Shown: positions 1 to 5,480 of the stretch, piece after piece
Layout of the letters: the number at the start of each line of letters is the position of its first letter
Position numbering within the stretch: the first letter of the stretch is position 1
Source of the DNA: an uncultured Lysobacter sp.
Lineage (GTDB): Bacteria > Pseudomonadota > Gammaproteobacteria > Xanthomonadales > Xanthomonadaceae
Direction of reading: 5' to 3'
Assembly: GCA_902805755.1 (NCBI GenBank)
Contig: CADCUA010000602.1
Coordinates: forward strand, 1 to 5,480
DNA: 5,480 bases
Made by a program: the position numbers and the translations under genes
The notes under the pieces: generated by a model
Databases searched by the model: none
What the model saw: the letters and a program-made list of their open reading frames with translations, nothing else
Told to the model about the DNA's origin: nothing

Positions 1-2
1 AT

Positions 3-16
3 GCGGGGCCTTTTTT
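3..16 (+). terminator. Right arm and T-run of an intrinsic terminator (left arm off-window)
   Basis: The window opens with GCGGGGCC followed directly by six T. This is the descending arm and U-tract of a typical rho-independent terminator read on the plus strand. The matching left arm (GGCCCCGC) would lie just before base 1, so the hairpin itself cannot be seen. It implies a plus-strand gene ending immediately left of the window, convergent with the ankyrin gene. The call rests on half a structure. Confidence 0.5.
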
Positions 17-25
17 GTTTCGGGT

Positions 26-67
26 GGCGCCAGGACTCAGGAACCGCGGTCGAGTGATCCTGGCCCC
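26..67. repeat. Inverted repeat downstream of the ankyrin gene
   Basis: Arms at 26-35 (GGCGCCAGGA) and 58-67 (TCCTGGCCCC) are complementary at nine of ten positions. The 22-base spacer contains the palindrome ACCGCGGT. The repeat lies a few bases past the stop codon of the minus-strand ankyrin gene, so it could form a hairpin at the 3' end of that transcript. No T-run follows in the minus direction, so it is not a standard intrinsic terminator. A role in mRNA 3'-end protection is possible but unproven. Confidence 0.35.
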
Positions 68-72
68 GAGGC

Positions 73-1065
73 TTAGCCGCCGCCCCCTTTGGTGCTCCAG
101 ATGTTCTTCCCCTGCGTCGCAGGCGCGCTGGCCTCATCGGCCTTGCGTCCAGGTTTCTTGTCGTACTCGTGCTTGTTCAACATCGCTTCGATGTCCGCGG
201 TGTCCTGCTTGAACGATCCGACGAGATTCGTCGGCAGGCCACTGCGACGGCGCTCGTGGATGATGTTGGCGGGCGTGCGCTCCTCGCTGTCTTTCTTCTG
301 CGTATCCGCGCCGTTCTTCAGCAGCCACGCCACCAGGGGTTTATCGCAGTTCCTGACGGCCTGGTGCAGAACCGTCGAGAAGCGCTTCGGCTGACCAATG
401 GTGGCGTTGATGTCTTCACCCGCGGCAAGCAACAGGTCGCCCAGTTCCTGCCAACCTGGGATGTCGCTGCGCAATGCACTTACCAGCGACCAGCCTTGCC
501 ACTGCTCAGTGCTCTCGTTGACCCTCACCTTCAAGCCTGCTTCAAGCAAGGCCCGCACGGTGCCTACCCGGTCCTTGGCGCGTCCGCCCTTGGCGGTCAT
601 GAGGTTGAAGCACGTCTCGCCACTGCGGTTGGGCGCGTTGATATCGGCGCCGTGCCGAACCAGCAGACGCACCATGTCGCCCGAATGGGCAACCGGCATG
701 ATCGCAGGCAGGTGGGCGAACCCGCCCTGCTTCGACGACCAGAGCTCGCTCGCCAGGATCTGCGTGACAAGCTCGACGTCGTCGCGCTCGACCGCGTTCA
801 GCAGGATGGTCGTGTGCGCCCTGCCCCACACGTTCGGGTCGCCCTTCTCCAGAACGGGCGGCCATTGAACCGGCGTGGACTTGCGGGGCTTCGGTGCATC
901 GTTGTCTGTGGTGCTCTTGGTTTTCGCGCCTCTGTTAACGCGTTCCTGCTGCTTCTTGAATTTCGAAGAAAAACGAAACCGAGGCCTTGTCGCTAGGACC
1001 GTGGCGAACGCAACGTCAACTTCACGATCTCGCCTGCTTTCCACAGCCGCATGCGCGGCCCCCAA
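73..1065 (-). CDS. Ankyrin-repeat protein, 5' end uncertain
   Basis: The reading frame carries four to five degenerate ankyrin repeats and ends in TAA at 73-75. Numbered from a TTG at 1065, repeat units lie near residues 83-110, 120-150, 151-182, 191-222 and 229-262. The clearest signatures are LLVRHGADINAPNRSGET, LLLAAGEDINAT and VAWLLKNGADTQKKD. Ankyrin repeats bind other proteins; the partner is unknown and no enzymatic domain is seen. The C-terminus is lysine-rich and ends in GGGG. No signal peptide or membrane segment is visible. The only starts before the repeats are TTG at 1065 and GTG at 1044. Both lie inside the metallophosphoesterase gene and neither has a good ribosome-binding site. 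The next GTG (residue 79) would begin at the edge of the first repeat. The gene may be translationally coupled to its neighbour, or may have lost its original 5' end. Base composition looks less GC-rich than next door (about 52% in 901-960). The repeat family is clear; the start is not. Confidence 0.75.
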   Translation of the reverse strand: MGAAHAAVESRRDREVDVAFATVLATRPRFRFSSKFKKQQERVNRGAKTKSTTDNDAPKPRKSTPVQWPPVLEKGDPNVWGRAHTTILLNAVERDDVELVTQILASELWSSKQGGFAHLPAIMPVAHSGDMVRLLVRHGADINAPNRSGETCFNLMTAKGGRAKDRVGTVRALLEAGLKVRVNESTEQWQGWSLVSALRSDIPGWQELGDLLLAAGEDINATIGQPKRFSTVLHQAVRNCDKPLVAWLLKNGADTQKKDSEERTPANIIHERRRSGLPTNLVGSFKQDTADIEAMLNKHEYDKKPGRKADEASAPATQGKNIWSTKGGGG

Positions 1066-2105
1066 CTGCCGGCGCCGCGGCTGACGACCAGTGTCATTTT
1101 CCCGACGCGGTATTCACCGACCACGAGCGGAAAGCGCGTCATCACCGCATGGTTGAACGGCCAGATCTGGCCGTTGTGCGTGTGACCGGACAGCATGAGG
1201 TCCACACCCTGACGCGACGCCTGCTCGATCACCGGCATCGCCGGGATATGCGCGAGCAGTATCGACGCTCCGTCCGGACGCGTCGCGAGCACGCGCTCGA
1301 CCGCGGGCGCGAAGTCGTCACCGCGACGCATCGCACGGCCGATGTCGTCGATGCCTGTAAACACCAGGCCCGGCGCGATCACCGCGTGTCCGTCGCGCAG
1401 CCAGCGCACGCCACCGGCTTCGAACTCCGCGAGCGTCTCGGCCACGTCGCCGTAGAACTCGTGGTTGCCTGTCACCGCCCATACCCCCAGCGGCGCCTGC
1501 AGCCGTCGCAGCACGGCCGGCAGCGACTCGCTGCGCACCGGCTCGCCCTCGACCTGGTCGCCGACCATCACCACGGCATCGGGCGACAGCGCGTTGATCT
1601 GCTCGACGCGCGCGGCCATCCAGTCCGGTCCGCGCTGCGCGCCGAGGTGCAGGTCGGTGACCATGGCCAGGACGGTGCCGTCGAGCGCGCGGGGAAGCTC
1701 GGCTAGCACCACCTCGTACTCGACCACGCGCGGCGCGCGCACCGCCTGCCAGATGCCGAACGCGCCCACGGCCACGCCGGCGATCGCTGCAATGCCGATC
1801 AACGCCGGCCGGTGGCGGCGCAGCCACACGCCGAAGCCGGTGAGCACGTCGGCCACGAGCAGGCACATCGTCATCACGAACAGCAGCCCGAGCCACGTCA
1901 TCGCGAACTGGCCCGGCCACCAGCGCCAGTCCAGCGCCTCGTCGCCGATCCGCACGCCCGCGACGTAGACGAGCCAGATGAGCACAGCGCCAAACCACCA
2001 CGCCCGCGGCCGCACGCGCTCGCGCAGGAACGCGGCGCGGCGGAGGCGGTCCGCGACGTAGAAGTGCATCAGCGAGCCGACGACGTAGAGGATGATCGAG
2101 AACAT
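993..2105 (-). CDS. Membrane-anchored calcineurin-like metallophosphoesterase (YkuE/YaeI-like)
   Basis: This is a 370-residue two-metal phosphoesterase. All expected metal-site motifs are present: TDLHLG (150-155), GDQVEG (182-187), GNHE (213-216), AHIP with His286, and SGHTHNG (306-312). It is preceded by four hydrophobic segments near residues 3-18, 36-52, 66-91 and 101-122. Arginine-rich loops follow the first and third segments. By the positive-inside rule the N-terminus and the catalytic domain would both be periplasmic (inference). Family members hydrolyse phosphodiesters, some on lipid-like substrates; the substrate here cannot be read from sequence. The ATG at 2105 was chosen because the hydrophobic N-terminus begins there. 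The frame stays open upstream, but that extension is arginine/serine-rich and antisense to the GFA gene. No strong Shine-Dalgarno is seen. The 3' end overlaps the ankyrin frame by 73 bases if the TTG at 1065 is used. Confidence 0.88.
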   Translation of the reverse strand: MFSIILYVVGSLMHFYVADRLRRAAFLRERVRPRAWWFGAVLIWLVYVAGVRIGDEALDWRWWPGQFAMTWLGLLFVMTMCLLVADVLTGFGVWLRRHRPALIGIAAIAGVAVGAFGIWQAVRAPRVVEYEVVLAELPRALDGTVLAMVTDLHLGAQRGPDWMAARVEQINALSPDAVVMVGDQVEGEPVRSESLPAVLRRLQAPLGVWAVTGNHEFYGDVAETLAEFEAGGVRWLRDGHAVIAPGLVFTGIDDIGRAMRRGDDFAPAVERVLATRPDGASILLAHIPAMPVIEQASRQGVDLMLSGHTHNGQIWPFNHAVMTRFPLVVGEYRVGKMTLVVSRGAGSWGPRMRLWKAGEIVKLTLRSPRS

Positions 2106-2220
2106 GCGCCGAGGATAACCGGGCACGCTTGGCGGCCATGCGAGCAACAAGCCGTCGGAGACGGTCAGCCGACTTGACCGCCTTCGCCTCCGGTTACGCC
2201 AGCCGTTACGGCTGCTGCAG
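2106..2220. other. Intergenic region with two small perfect inverted repeats
   Basis: This 115-base gap separates the GFA stop from the metallophosphoesterase start; both genes are on the minus strand. It contains CGGTCA/TGACCG (2162-2167 and 2175-2180, 7-base loop) and CAGCCG-TTA-CGGCTG (2200-2214). The second lies within 25 bases of the GFA stop and could be a 3' hairpin, although no T-run follows it. I found no convincing -35/-10 pair for the metallophosphoesterase, so read-through from the phzF unit is possible. Confidence 0.3.
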
Positions 2221-2613
2221 TCAGGTCCTCGGCCCCGGCCACTCCGGTCGTGCCAGCGGATCCTCGATCGACATGCCGAGGCCTTCCGTCGCACGCACGG
2301 GCACCGACTGCGGGTCGAACCCTGCAAGGCAGAACACGTTGACGCCGTAGTGATCGGGTGCGGCGCGCTTGCGGTGGAATACGTAGATCCCGCAGCGGTC
2401 GCAGAAGTAGTGCATCGCGCGTCGTGTATTCCACTGGTAGAGCGTGAGGCGTTCCGCACCCTGCACGACGGTCAACGCCGCCTCGGGCACCTTCGCCATC
2501 ACCGCATTGCGCTGCGTGCACAGCGAGCAGTCGCAGGTGGTGACCTCGGTGATCACCGCGTCCACCTCGAACTGCACGGCGCCGCAATGGCACGAGCCTG
2601 CATAGCGCGTCAT
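2221..2613 (-). CDS. GFA/CENP-V family zinc-binding protein
   Basis: This 130-residue protein has the normal length and full cysteine signature of the GFA family (glutathione-dependent formaldehyde-activating enzyme-like, Mss4 fold). It shows SCHCGAV with Cys8 and Cys10, CDCSLC with Cys27, Cys29 and Cys32, and CDRCG with Cys71 and Cys74, which should bind two zinc ions. The founding member was linked to the formaldehyde-glutathione adduct, but most family members have no proven reaction, so the substrate here is unknown. It is probably cytoplasmic, with no signal peptide or membrane segment. The ATG at 2613 overlaps the phzF stop as ATGA, which suggests translational coupling. A GAAGG sequence lies about 12 bases upstream, inside the end of phzF. 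The frame is open far upstream, but only antisense-like, arginine-rich sequence lies there. The family call is firm; the function is open. Confidence 0.9.
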   Translation of the reverse strand: MTRYAGSCHCGAVQFEVDAVITEVTTCDCSLCTQRNAVMAKVPEAALTVVQGAERLTLYQWNTRRAMHYFCDRCGIYVFHRKRAAPDHYGVNVFCLAGFDPQSVPVRATEGLGMSIEDPLARPEWPGPRT

Positions 2614-3395
2614 AGCTCGACGGTGCCTTCCATGTAGAACACGCACGCGCCTTCGAGCTCGACGCGGTCGCCTTTGATGCGGCAGACGACCTCGCCGCCG
2701 CGACGCGACGCCTGCCAGGCACGGAACTCCGTCTTGCCCAGCCGTGGCGCCCAGAACGGCGCGAGCCCGCAGTGCGCGCCGCCGGTGACCGGGTCTTCGG
2801 GAACACCCTTGGCCGGCGCGAAGTAGCGGCTGGTGAAGTCGTAGGGTGCGTCGCCACGTGCAGTGACCACCACCCCGGTGCGGTCCAGCTCGATGAAGGC
2901 CGGGATGTCCGGCGTGAGCGCCTGCACGCAACGCGCGCTTGGCAGCACGACCAGGTAATTGGAGGCGTCGGCATGCACCTCGACGGGGGCAACGCCCAAT
3001 GCACGCACCAGGCCTGCGGGAGGCACGACTTCGACCGATGCGCGCGCCGGAAAGTCCATGCAGTAGCCCGACGCCGTGCGCTCGACGCGCAACGGGCCGC
3101 TCGCCGATGCGAACGTGACACTGCGGCGCGCGGGCTCCAGCCGCTGCATCACCACCGCCGCGCTCGCGAGCGTGGCGTGGCCGCACAGCGGCACCTCGAC
3201 CGCCGGCGTGAACCACCGCACGCGGTACTCGCCCGCCTCCGGCACGATGAACGCCGTCTCCGACAGATTGTTCTCCGCCGCCAGCGCCTGCATCAGCGCG
3301 TCGTCCAGGAAATGATCGAGCAGCATGACCGCCGCGGGATTGCCCGTGAGGCGCCGCGTCGCGAATGCATCGAGCTGGAAGATGGGAATGCGCAT
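2610..3395 (-). CDS. PhzF family isomerase/epimerase-like protein
   Basis: This 261-residue protein has the two-lobed PhzF/diaminopimelate-epimerase-like fold signature. It opens with MRIPIFQLDAFATR and LTGNPAAV. Residues matching the PhzF active site are Glu46 in NNLSETAF, His73 in CGHATLAS and Asp201 in EDPVTGGAH. PhzF itself isomerises trans-2,3-dihydro-3-hydroxyanthranilate in phenazine synthesis. No other phenazine gene is nearby, so this is more likely one of the many stand-alone homologues of unknown substrate. The length is slightly short of the usual 260-300 residues but both lobes are present. The start at 3395 was chosen from the conserved N-terminus; the Shine-Dalgarno is weak. 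The frame remains open upstream through the intergenic region and antisense to the esterase, which is not coding. It is the first gene of a pair with the overlapping GFA gene and is divergent from the esterase. Confidence 0.9.
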   Translation of the reverse strand: MRIPIFQLDAFATRRLTGNPAAVMLLDHFLDDALMQALAAENNLSETAFIVPEAGEYRVRWFTPAVEVPLCGHATLASAAVVMQRLEPARRSVTFASASGPLRVERTASGYCMDFPARASVEVVPPAGLVRALGVAPVEVHADASNYLVVLPSARCVQALTPDIPAFIELDRTGVVVTARGDAPYDFTSRYFAPAKGVPEDPVTGGAHCGLAPFWAPRLGKTEFRAWQASRRGGEVVCRIKGDRVELEGACVFYMEGTVEL

Positions 3396-3501
3396 GCGGC
3401 GGAGTCCACTGCGGGGTCGCGACGGTGCGCAGGCTAGCGGATCGATGCGTGCGCCGGTAGCGGTTGAATGCGTGGGGCGATGGAGGGGTTTGAAGCAACA
3501 C

Positions 3502-3557
3502 CAGGGATCAGAGTCGCCTTTCTCGTAGCGCCAAGAAAAAAGCGACTCTGCCCCCTG
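3502..3557. repeat. REP-like palindromic repeat, copy 1
   Basis: Symmetrical arms at 3502-3517 and 3542-3557 pair at 14 of 16 positions. The core CAGAGTCGC/GCGACTCTG (3509-3517 and 3542-3550) is perfect, followed inward by imperfect T-rich/A-rich pairing around a GCGCC centre. The two C-A mismatches near the core become G-U wobbles in a minus-strand transcript, so the hairpin is stronger in that direction. Bases 3504-3563 match 4690-4749 at 50 of 60 positions without gaps. The CAGAGTCG-type core resembles extragenic palindromes common in Xanthomonadaceae and other bacteria, often associated with RAYT (REP-associated) transposases. That link is from memory, not a search. Confidence 0.75.
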
Positions 3558-3586
3558 CTTTGACCGCTGCATTCCACGCGACTTCC

Positions 3587-3615
3587 GGCCCATGCAACGC
3601 ACATGCGTATGGGCC
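3587..3615. repeat. Bulged hairpin in the divergent promoter region
   Basis: GGCCCAT (3587-3593) is perfectly complementary to ATGGGCC (3609-3615). Inside them ACGCA (3597-3601) pairs with TGCGT (3604-3608). This gives a 12-base-pair stem with a three-base GCA bulge on the left arm and a two-base loop; an alternative pairing uses the GCA against TGC. No T-run follows, so it is not an intrinsic terminator. Its position about 115 bases before the esterase start would suit an operator or a 5' leader structure, but this is inference. Confidence 0.4.
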
Positions 3616-3716
3616 AGGATGCGAAGGCAGAGCCTGCAAACGGCGCGCCTGCGCCAACGCAAGCCCGGCGCATCCCGCGGCCGCTGCTCCCCACCCTCTG
3701 ACCTTGCCGTAATTCC

Positions 3717-3720
3717 GGAG
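3717..3720 (+). promoter_or_regulatory. Ribosome-binding site of the esterase gene
   Basis: GGAG lies eight bases before the ATG at 3729, ideal Shine-Dalgarno spacing. It supports that ATG, which also begins a good signal peptide, over any later start. Confidence 0.7.
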
Positions 3721-3728
3721 CACTCCAG

Positions 3729-4667
3729 ATGCGATCGATCCTGCCCTGCCTCGCACTGAGCGCCGGCCTGTTGCTCACCTGTGCGGCCCCCGCACACGCC
3801 GACGCGGCGGCGCCATGCAAGTCGACCGCCACCGGCGACCTGCGCCTGCACACGCTCAAGAGCGCGATCTTCGGCAACGAGCGCACCATCCGCGTGCTGC
3901 TGCCCGCCGGTTACGGCGACGCCGCGAACACCGAGCGCCGCTATCCGGTGCTGTACATGCTCGACGGGCAGAACGTGTTCGATGCCTGCCTGAGCGATGT
4001 CAGCCGCCGCGAATGGGGCGTGGACGAAACCGTGCGGCAGCTCGTAGCGGACAGCAAGATTCCACCGCTGATTGTCGTCGGCGTCGACCACGCCGGCGCG
4101 GCGCGTGGGCACGAGTACCTGCCGTACAAGGACTTCATCGGCGACGCCGACATGGCCGAGCCGGCCGGCAAGCGGTTCCCCGACTTCATGAGCAAGGAGG
4201 TCATGCCGCTGGTGGACGGCCGCTACCGCACGCTCACCGGCCAGCCCAACACCGGCATCGGCGGTTCGTCGTACGGCGGCATCGCCAGCCTGTACGCGCT
4301 GCTCGCGCGGCCCCACACGTTCGGCTATGCGCTGATCGAAAGCCCGGTGCTGTGGATCGGCATGGGCCAGCTGGTGCGCGACACCAGCCCGCTCACCGCG
4401 ATGCCGCGCAAGGTGTTCATGGGCTTCGGCGGCAAGGAGATCGGCGACGCTGAAGTCAGCGAACGCGTGATCGGCCTGGTCCGTCAGGTCGAGGCGAACT
4501 TCCGTGCCGCCGGCTACGACGACACGGACCTGAAGGTGGTGATCGATCCGCAGGCCGAGCACAACGAGCCCGCGTGGGAGAAGCGGCTGCCCGGGGCGCT
4601 GATGTTCCTGTTCGGGGATTGGAAGCCCACGCCGACGCCGTCGACGCAAGGCGGCCGGGGCGGTTGA
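3729..4667 (+). CDS. Exported esterase D/Fes-family alpha/beta hydrolase
   Basis: This 312-residue protein starts with a Sec signal peptide: MRS, a hydrophobic stretch to about residue 21, and likely cleavage after AHA at residue 24. The mature part shows esterase D/putative-esterase features: ERTIRVLLPAGY (51-62), RYPVLYMLDGQNVFD (71-85) and the nucleophile elbow GGSSYGG with Ser181. The catalytic histidine is probably His278 in EHNEPAW. The acid is probably Glu237 or Asp240 in GGKEIGD. Family members cleave esters such as siderophore, acyl or carbohydrate esters; the substrate cannot be assigned here, and no siderophore or TonB-receptor gene is adjacent. The protein is probably periplasmic or secreted. 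The C-terminus ends in a proline/threonine/glycine-rich tail (about 299-312) outside the fold. The gene has its own ribosome-binding site, is divergent from phzF and convergent with the kinase, and is bracketed by two copies of the palindromic repeat. Confidence 0.88.
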   Translation: MRSILPCLALSAGLLLTCAAPAHADAAAPCKSTATGDLRLHTLKSAIFGNERTIRVLLPAGYGDAANTERRYPVLYMLDGQNVFDACLSDVSRREWGVDETVRQLVADSKIPPLIVVGVDHAGAARGHEYLPYKDFIGDADMAEPAGKRFPDFMSKEVMPLVDGRYRTLTGQPNTGIGGSSYGGIASLYALLARPHTFGYALIESPVLWIGMGQLVRDTSPLTAMPRKVFMGFGGKEIGDAEVSERVIGLVRQVEANFRAAGYDDTDLKVVIDPQAEHNEPAWEKRLPGALMFLFGDWKPTPTPSTQGGRGG

Positions 4668-4687
4668 AGCGCGGGATCATCGAACAA

Positions 4688-4743
4688 CAGCGATCAGAGT
4701 TGCCTTTATCGCAGCGCCAAGAGAAAAGCGGCTCTGAGCCGTG
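4688..4743. repeat. REP-like palindromic repeat, copy 2
   Basis: This is the second copy of the element at 3502-3557, in the same orientation (50 of 60 bases identical across 4690-4749). The core arms CAGAGTTGC (4695-4703) and GCGGCTCTG (4728-4736) still pair fully if two G-T wobbles are allowed. It lies 20 bases after the esterase stop, in the convergent gap (4668-4829) before the kinase stop, so it could protect the 3' ends of transcripts from either side. No T-rich terminator tail follows it on either strand. The rest of the gap, 4744-4829, holds nothing I recognise. Confidence 0.7.
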
Positions 4744-4829
4744 CTTTGGATCACGCGTACCGGTCCGCGCTCACCGCGTCGCCTTCATTGACCATGTTCG
4801 CTATCGGCCAGAAGCGGGCGTCGCTGCTC

Positions 4830-5480
4830 TCAAGTGGCACGACCCTCAAGCACCGATGTCAGCTTCGAAATGTCCGGCGGCTTGACCATGTGGTGGTCGA
4901 ACCCGGCCGCCTTCGAGATCACGCGGTCGTGTGCCTGTCCGTAGCCGGTCAGCGCGATGAACATCGCATCCGGGTTCGCGGGCCCGCCCTTCAGGCGCTC
5001 GGCCAGCTCGAAGCCGGTCATGTCCGGCAGGCCGATGTCGAGGATGTATGCATCCCAATGGCCGGTCGCCGCAGTCTTCAGCGCGGTCGCGGCGTCCGGC
5101 GCGGTGGCGACCTCATGCCCGAACAGGCCGAGCAGCTCGGCCAGGGTGTCGGCAGCGTCGCGATTGTCGTCCACCACCAAAATGCGGAATTTGCGGGACG
5201 CGCGATCTTCGGAGGCGCGTTCCGGTTGCCGGCTCGCCTGGCGGGCGACGAGCGGCAAGCGCACCGTGAACGTGCTGCCGCGGTTGATGCCGCCGCTGTC
5301 AGCTTCGACCGTGCCCCCATGCAGACGCAGGAGGCTGCGCACCAGCGCCAGACCGATGCCGAGCCCGCCCTGCGCGCGGTCGGGCGTGCGTTCGGCCTGC
5401 GTGAACAGCTCGAAGATGCCCGGAAGAAGCTGCGGGCTGATGCCGACGCCGTTGTCCGACACGCGGACCACCGCCTGCCC
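4830..5480 (-). CDS. Hybrid sensor histidine kinase, C-terminal part (ATPase end plus receiver)
   Basis: The frame is open to the window edge, so the N-terminal sensor, the dimerisation/phosphoacceptor-His region and the N-box are off-window. The visible 216 residues begin inside the HATPase_c domain. The G1 box is DNGVGI (9-14), the F region is IFELFTQAE (22-30), and the G2 box is GGLGIGLALV (38-47). A linker of about 20 charged residues leads to a CheY-like receiver domain (about 98-216). The receiver has the acidic pair Asp104/Asp105, phospho-acceptor Asp148 in ILDIGLPD, Thr178 in ALTGYG and Lys200 in MVKPPD, so it looks functional. There is no DNA-binding domain, and the protein ends soon after the receiver. 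Such kinases autophosphorylate on His and pass phosphate to the attached receiver. The signal and output partner are not visible. A GTG at 5471 is internal, not a start. It is convergent with the esterase. Confidence 0.92.
   Translation of the reverse strand, partial: GQAVVRVSDNGVGISPQLLPGIFELFTQAERTPDRAQGGLGIGLALVRSLLRLHGGTVEADSGGINRGSTFTVRLPLVARQASRQPERASEDRASRKFRILVVDDNRDAADTLAELLGLFGHEVATAPDAATALKTAATGHWDAYILDIGLPDMTGFELAERLKGGPANPDAMFIALTGYGQAHDRVISKAAGFDHHMVKPPDISKLTSVLEGRAT

Larger units (their letters stand above)
3396..3728. other. Divergent non-coding region between phzF and the esterase gene
   Basis: These 333 bases separate two divergent starts and must hold promoters for both directions, but I could not identify a convincing -35/-10 pair on either strand. 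The region contains one copy of a palindromic repeat (3502-3557), a separate bulged hairpin (3587-3615) and a short GC hairpin (GGCGC/GCGCC, 3642-3655). Frames open across it on the minus strand are arginine/alanine-rich shadows with no recognisable domain. I see no small gene I would defend. Confidence 0.6.

Noticed and set aside
169..996. Long plus-strand open frame (275 codons) opposite the ankyrin gene
   Set aside because: It is antisense to a frame with clear ankyrin repeats. Its translation is arginine/valine/alanine-rich with no recognisable domain, and long shadow frames are normal in GC-rich DNA.
987..1706. Plus-strand open frame opposite the metallophosphoesterase
   Set aside because: It is histidine/arginine-rich with no domain, and lies antisense to a gene with all its catalytic motifs intact.
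2106..2459. N-terminal extension of the metallophosphoesterase to an ATG at 2459
   Set aside because: The extra 118 residues are serine/arginine-rich shadow sequence overlapping the GFA gene. The conserved hydrophobic N-terminus begins at the ATG at 2105.
2610..3395. Part of a phenazine biosynthesis cluster
   Set aside because: Only a PhzF homologue is present. None of the other phz genes is visible, and stand-alone PhzF-like proteins are common.
3771..3785. Possible lipoprotein lipobox (LLTCAA) in the esterase signal peptide
   Set aside because: Threonine directly before the cysteine is atypical for a lipobox, and a good signal peptidase I site (AHA) follows a few residues later.
3396..4649. 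Upstream extension of the phzF frame to 4649
   Set aside because: The extension runs through non-coding DNA and antisense to the esterase gene. PhzF proteins start at the MRIPIFQLDAF segment, at 3395.
3502..4743. CRISPR-like or composite-transposon reading of the repeat pair
   Set aside because: There are only two copies, 1.2 kb apart, with no regular spacers, no cas genes, no transposase and no visible target-site duplication.

Overview
The window is GC-rich (a hand-counted line inside the metallophosphoesterase gene is about 70% G+C). Coding style, protein families and a Xanthomonadaceae-like palindromic repeat suggest a gammaproteobacterial chromosome close to Lysobacter or its relatives. 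That placement is inference; no rRNA, tRNA, phage, integrase or transposase gene is visible.

Layout. Positions 1-72 are a 3' intergenic end, with one arm and the T-run of an intrinsic terminator belonging to a plus-strand gene off the left edge. Four minus-strand genes follow, read right to left. A PhzF-family protein (3395 to 2610) overlaps a GFA/CENP-V-type zinc protein (2613 to 2221) by ATGA. After a 115-base gap come a membrane-anchored metallophosphoesterase (2105 to 993) and an ankyrin-repeat protein (1065 or 1044 to 73), whose only plausible starts lie inside the metallophosphoesterase gene. Bases 3396-3728 are a divergent non-coding region with a palindromic repeat and a separate hairpin. 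An exported esterase D-like hydrolase (3729-4667) is read on the plus strand. A second copy of the same repeat lies just after it. The right end (4830-5480, minus strand) is the C-terminal part of a hybrid sensor histidine kinase, cut by the window edge.

Function. phzF and the GFA gene look co-translated. The metallophosphoesterase and ankyrin genes look like a second co-transcribed pair. The esterase and kinase are separate convergent units. I see no common pathway joining all six genes. Most of the window looks like ordinary chromosomal content. The items most worth a second look are the repeat pair that brackets the esterase gene and the unusual 5' end of the ankyrin gene. I found no convincing new multi-gene system.
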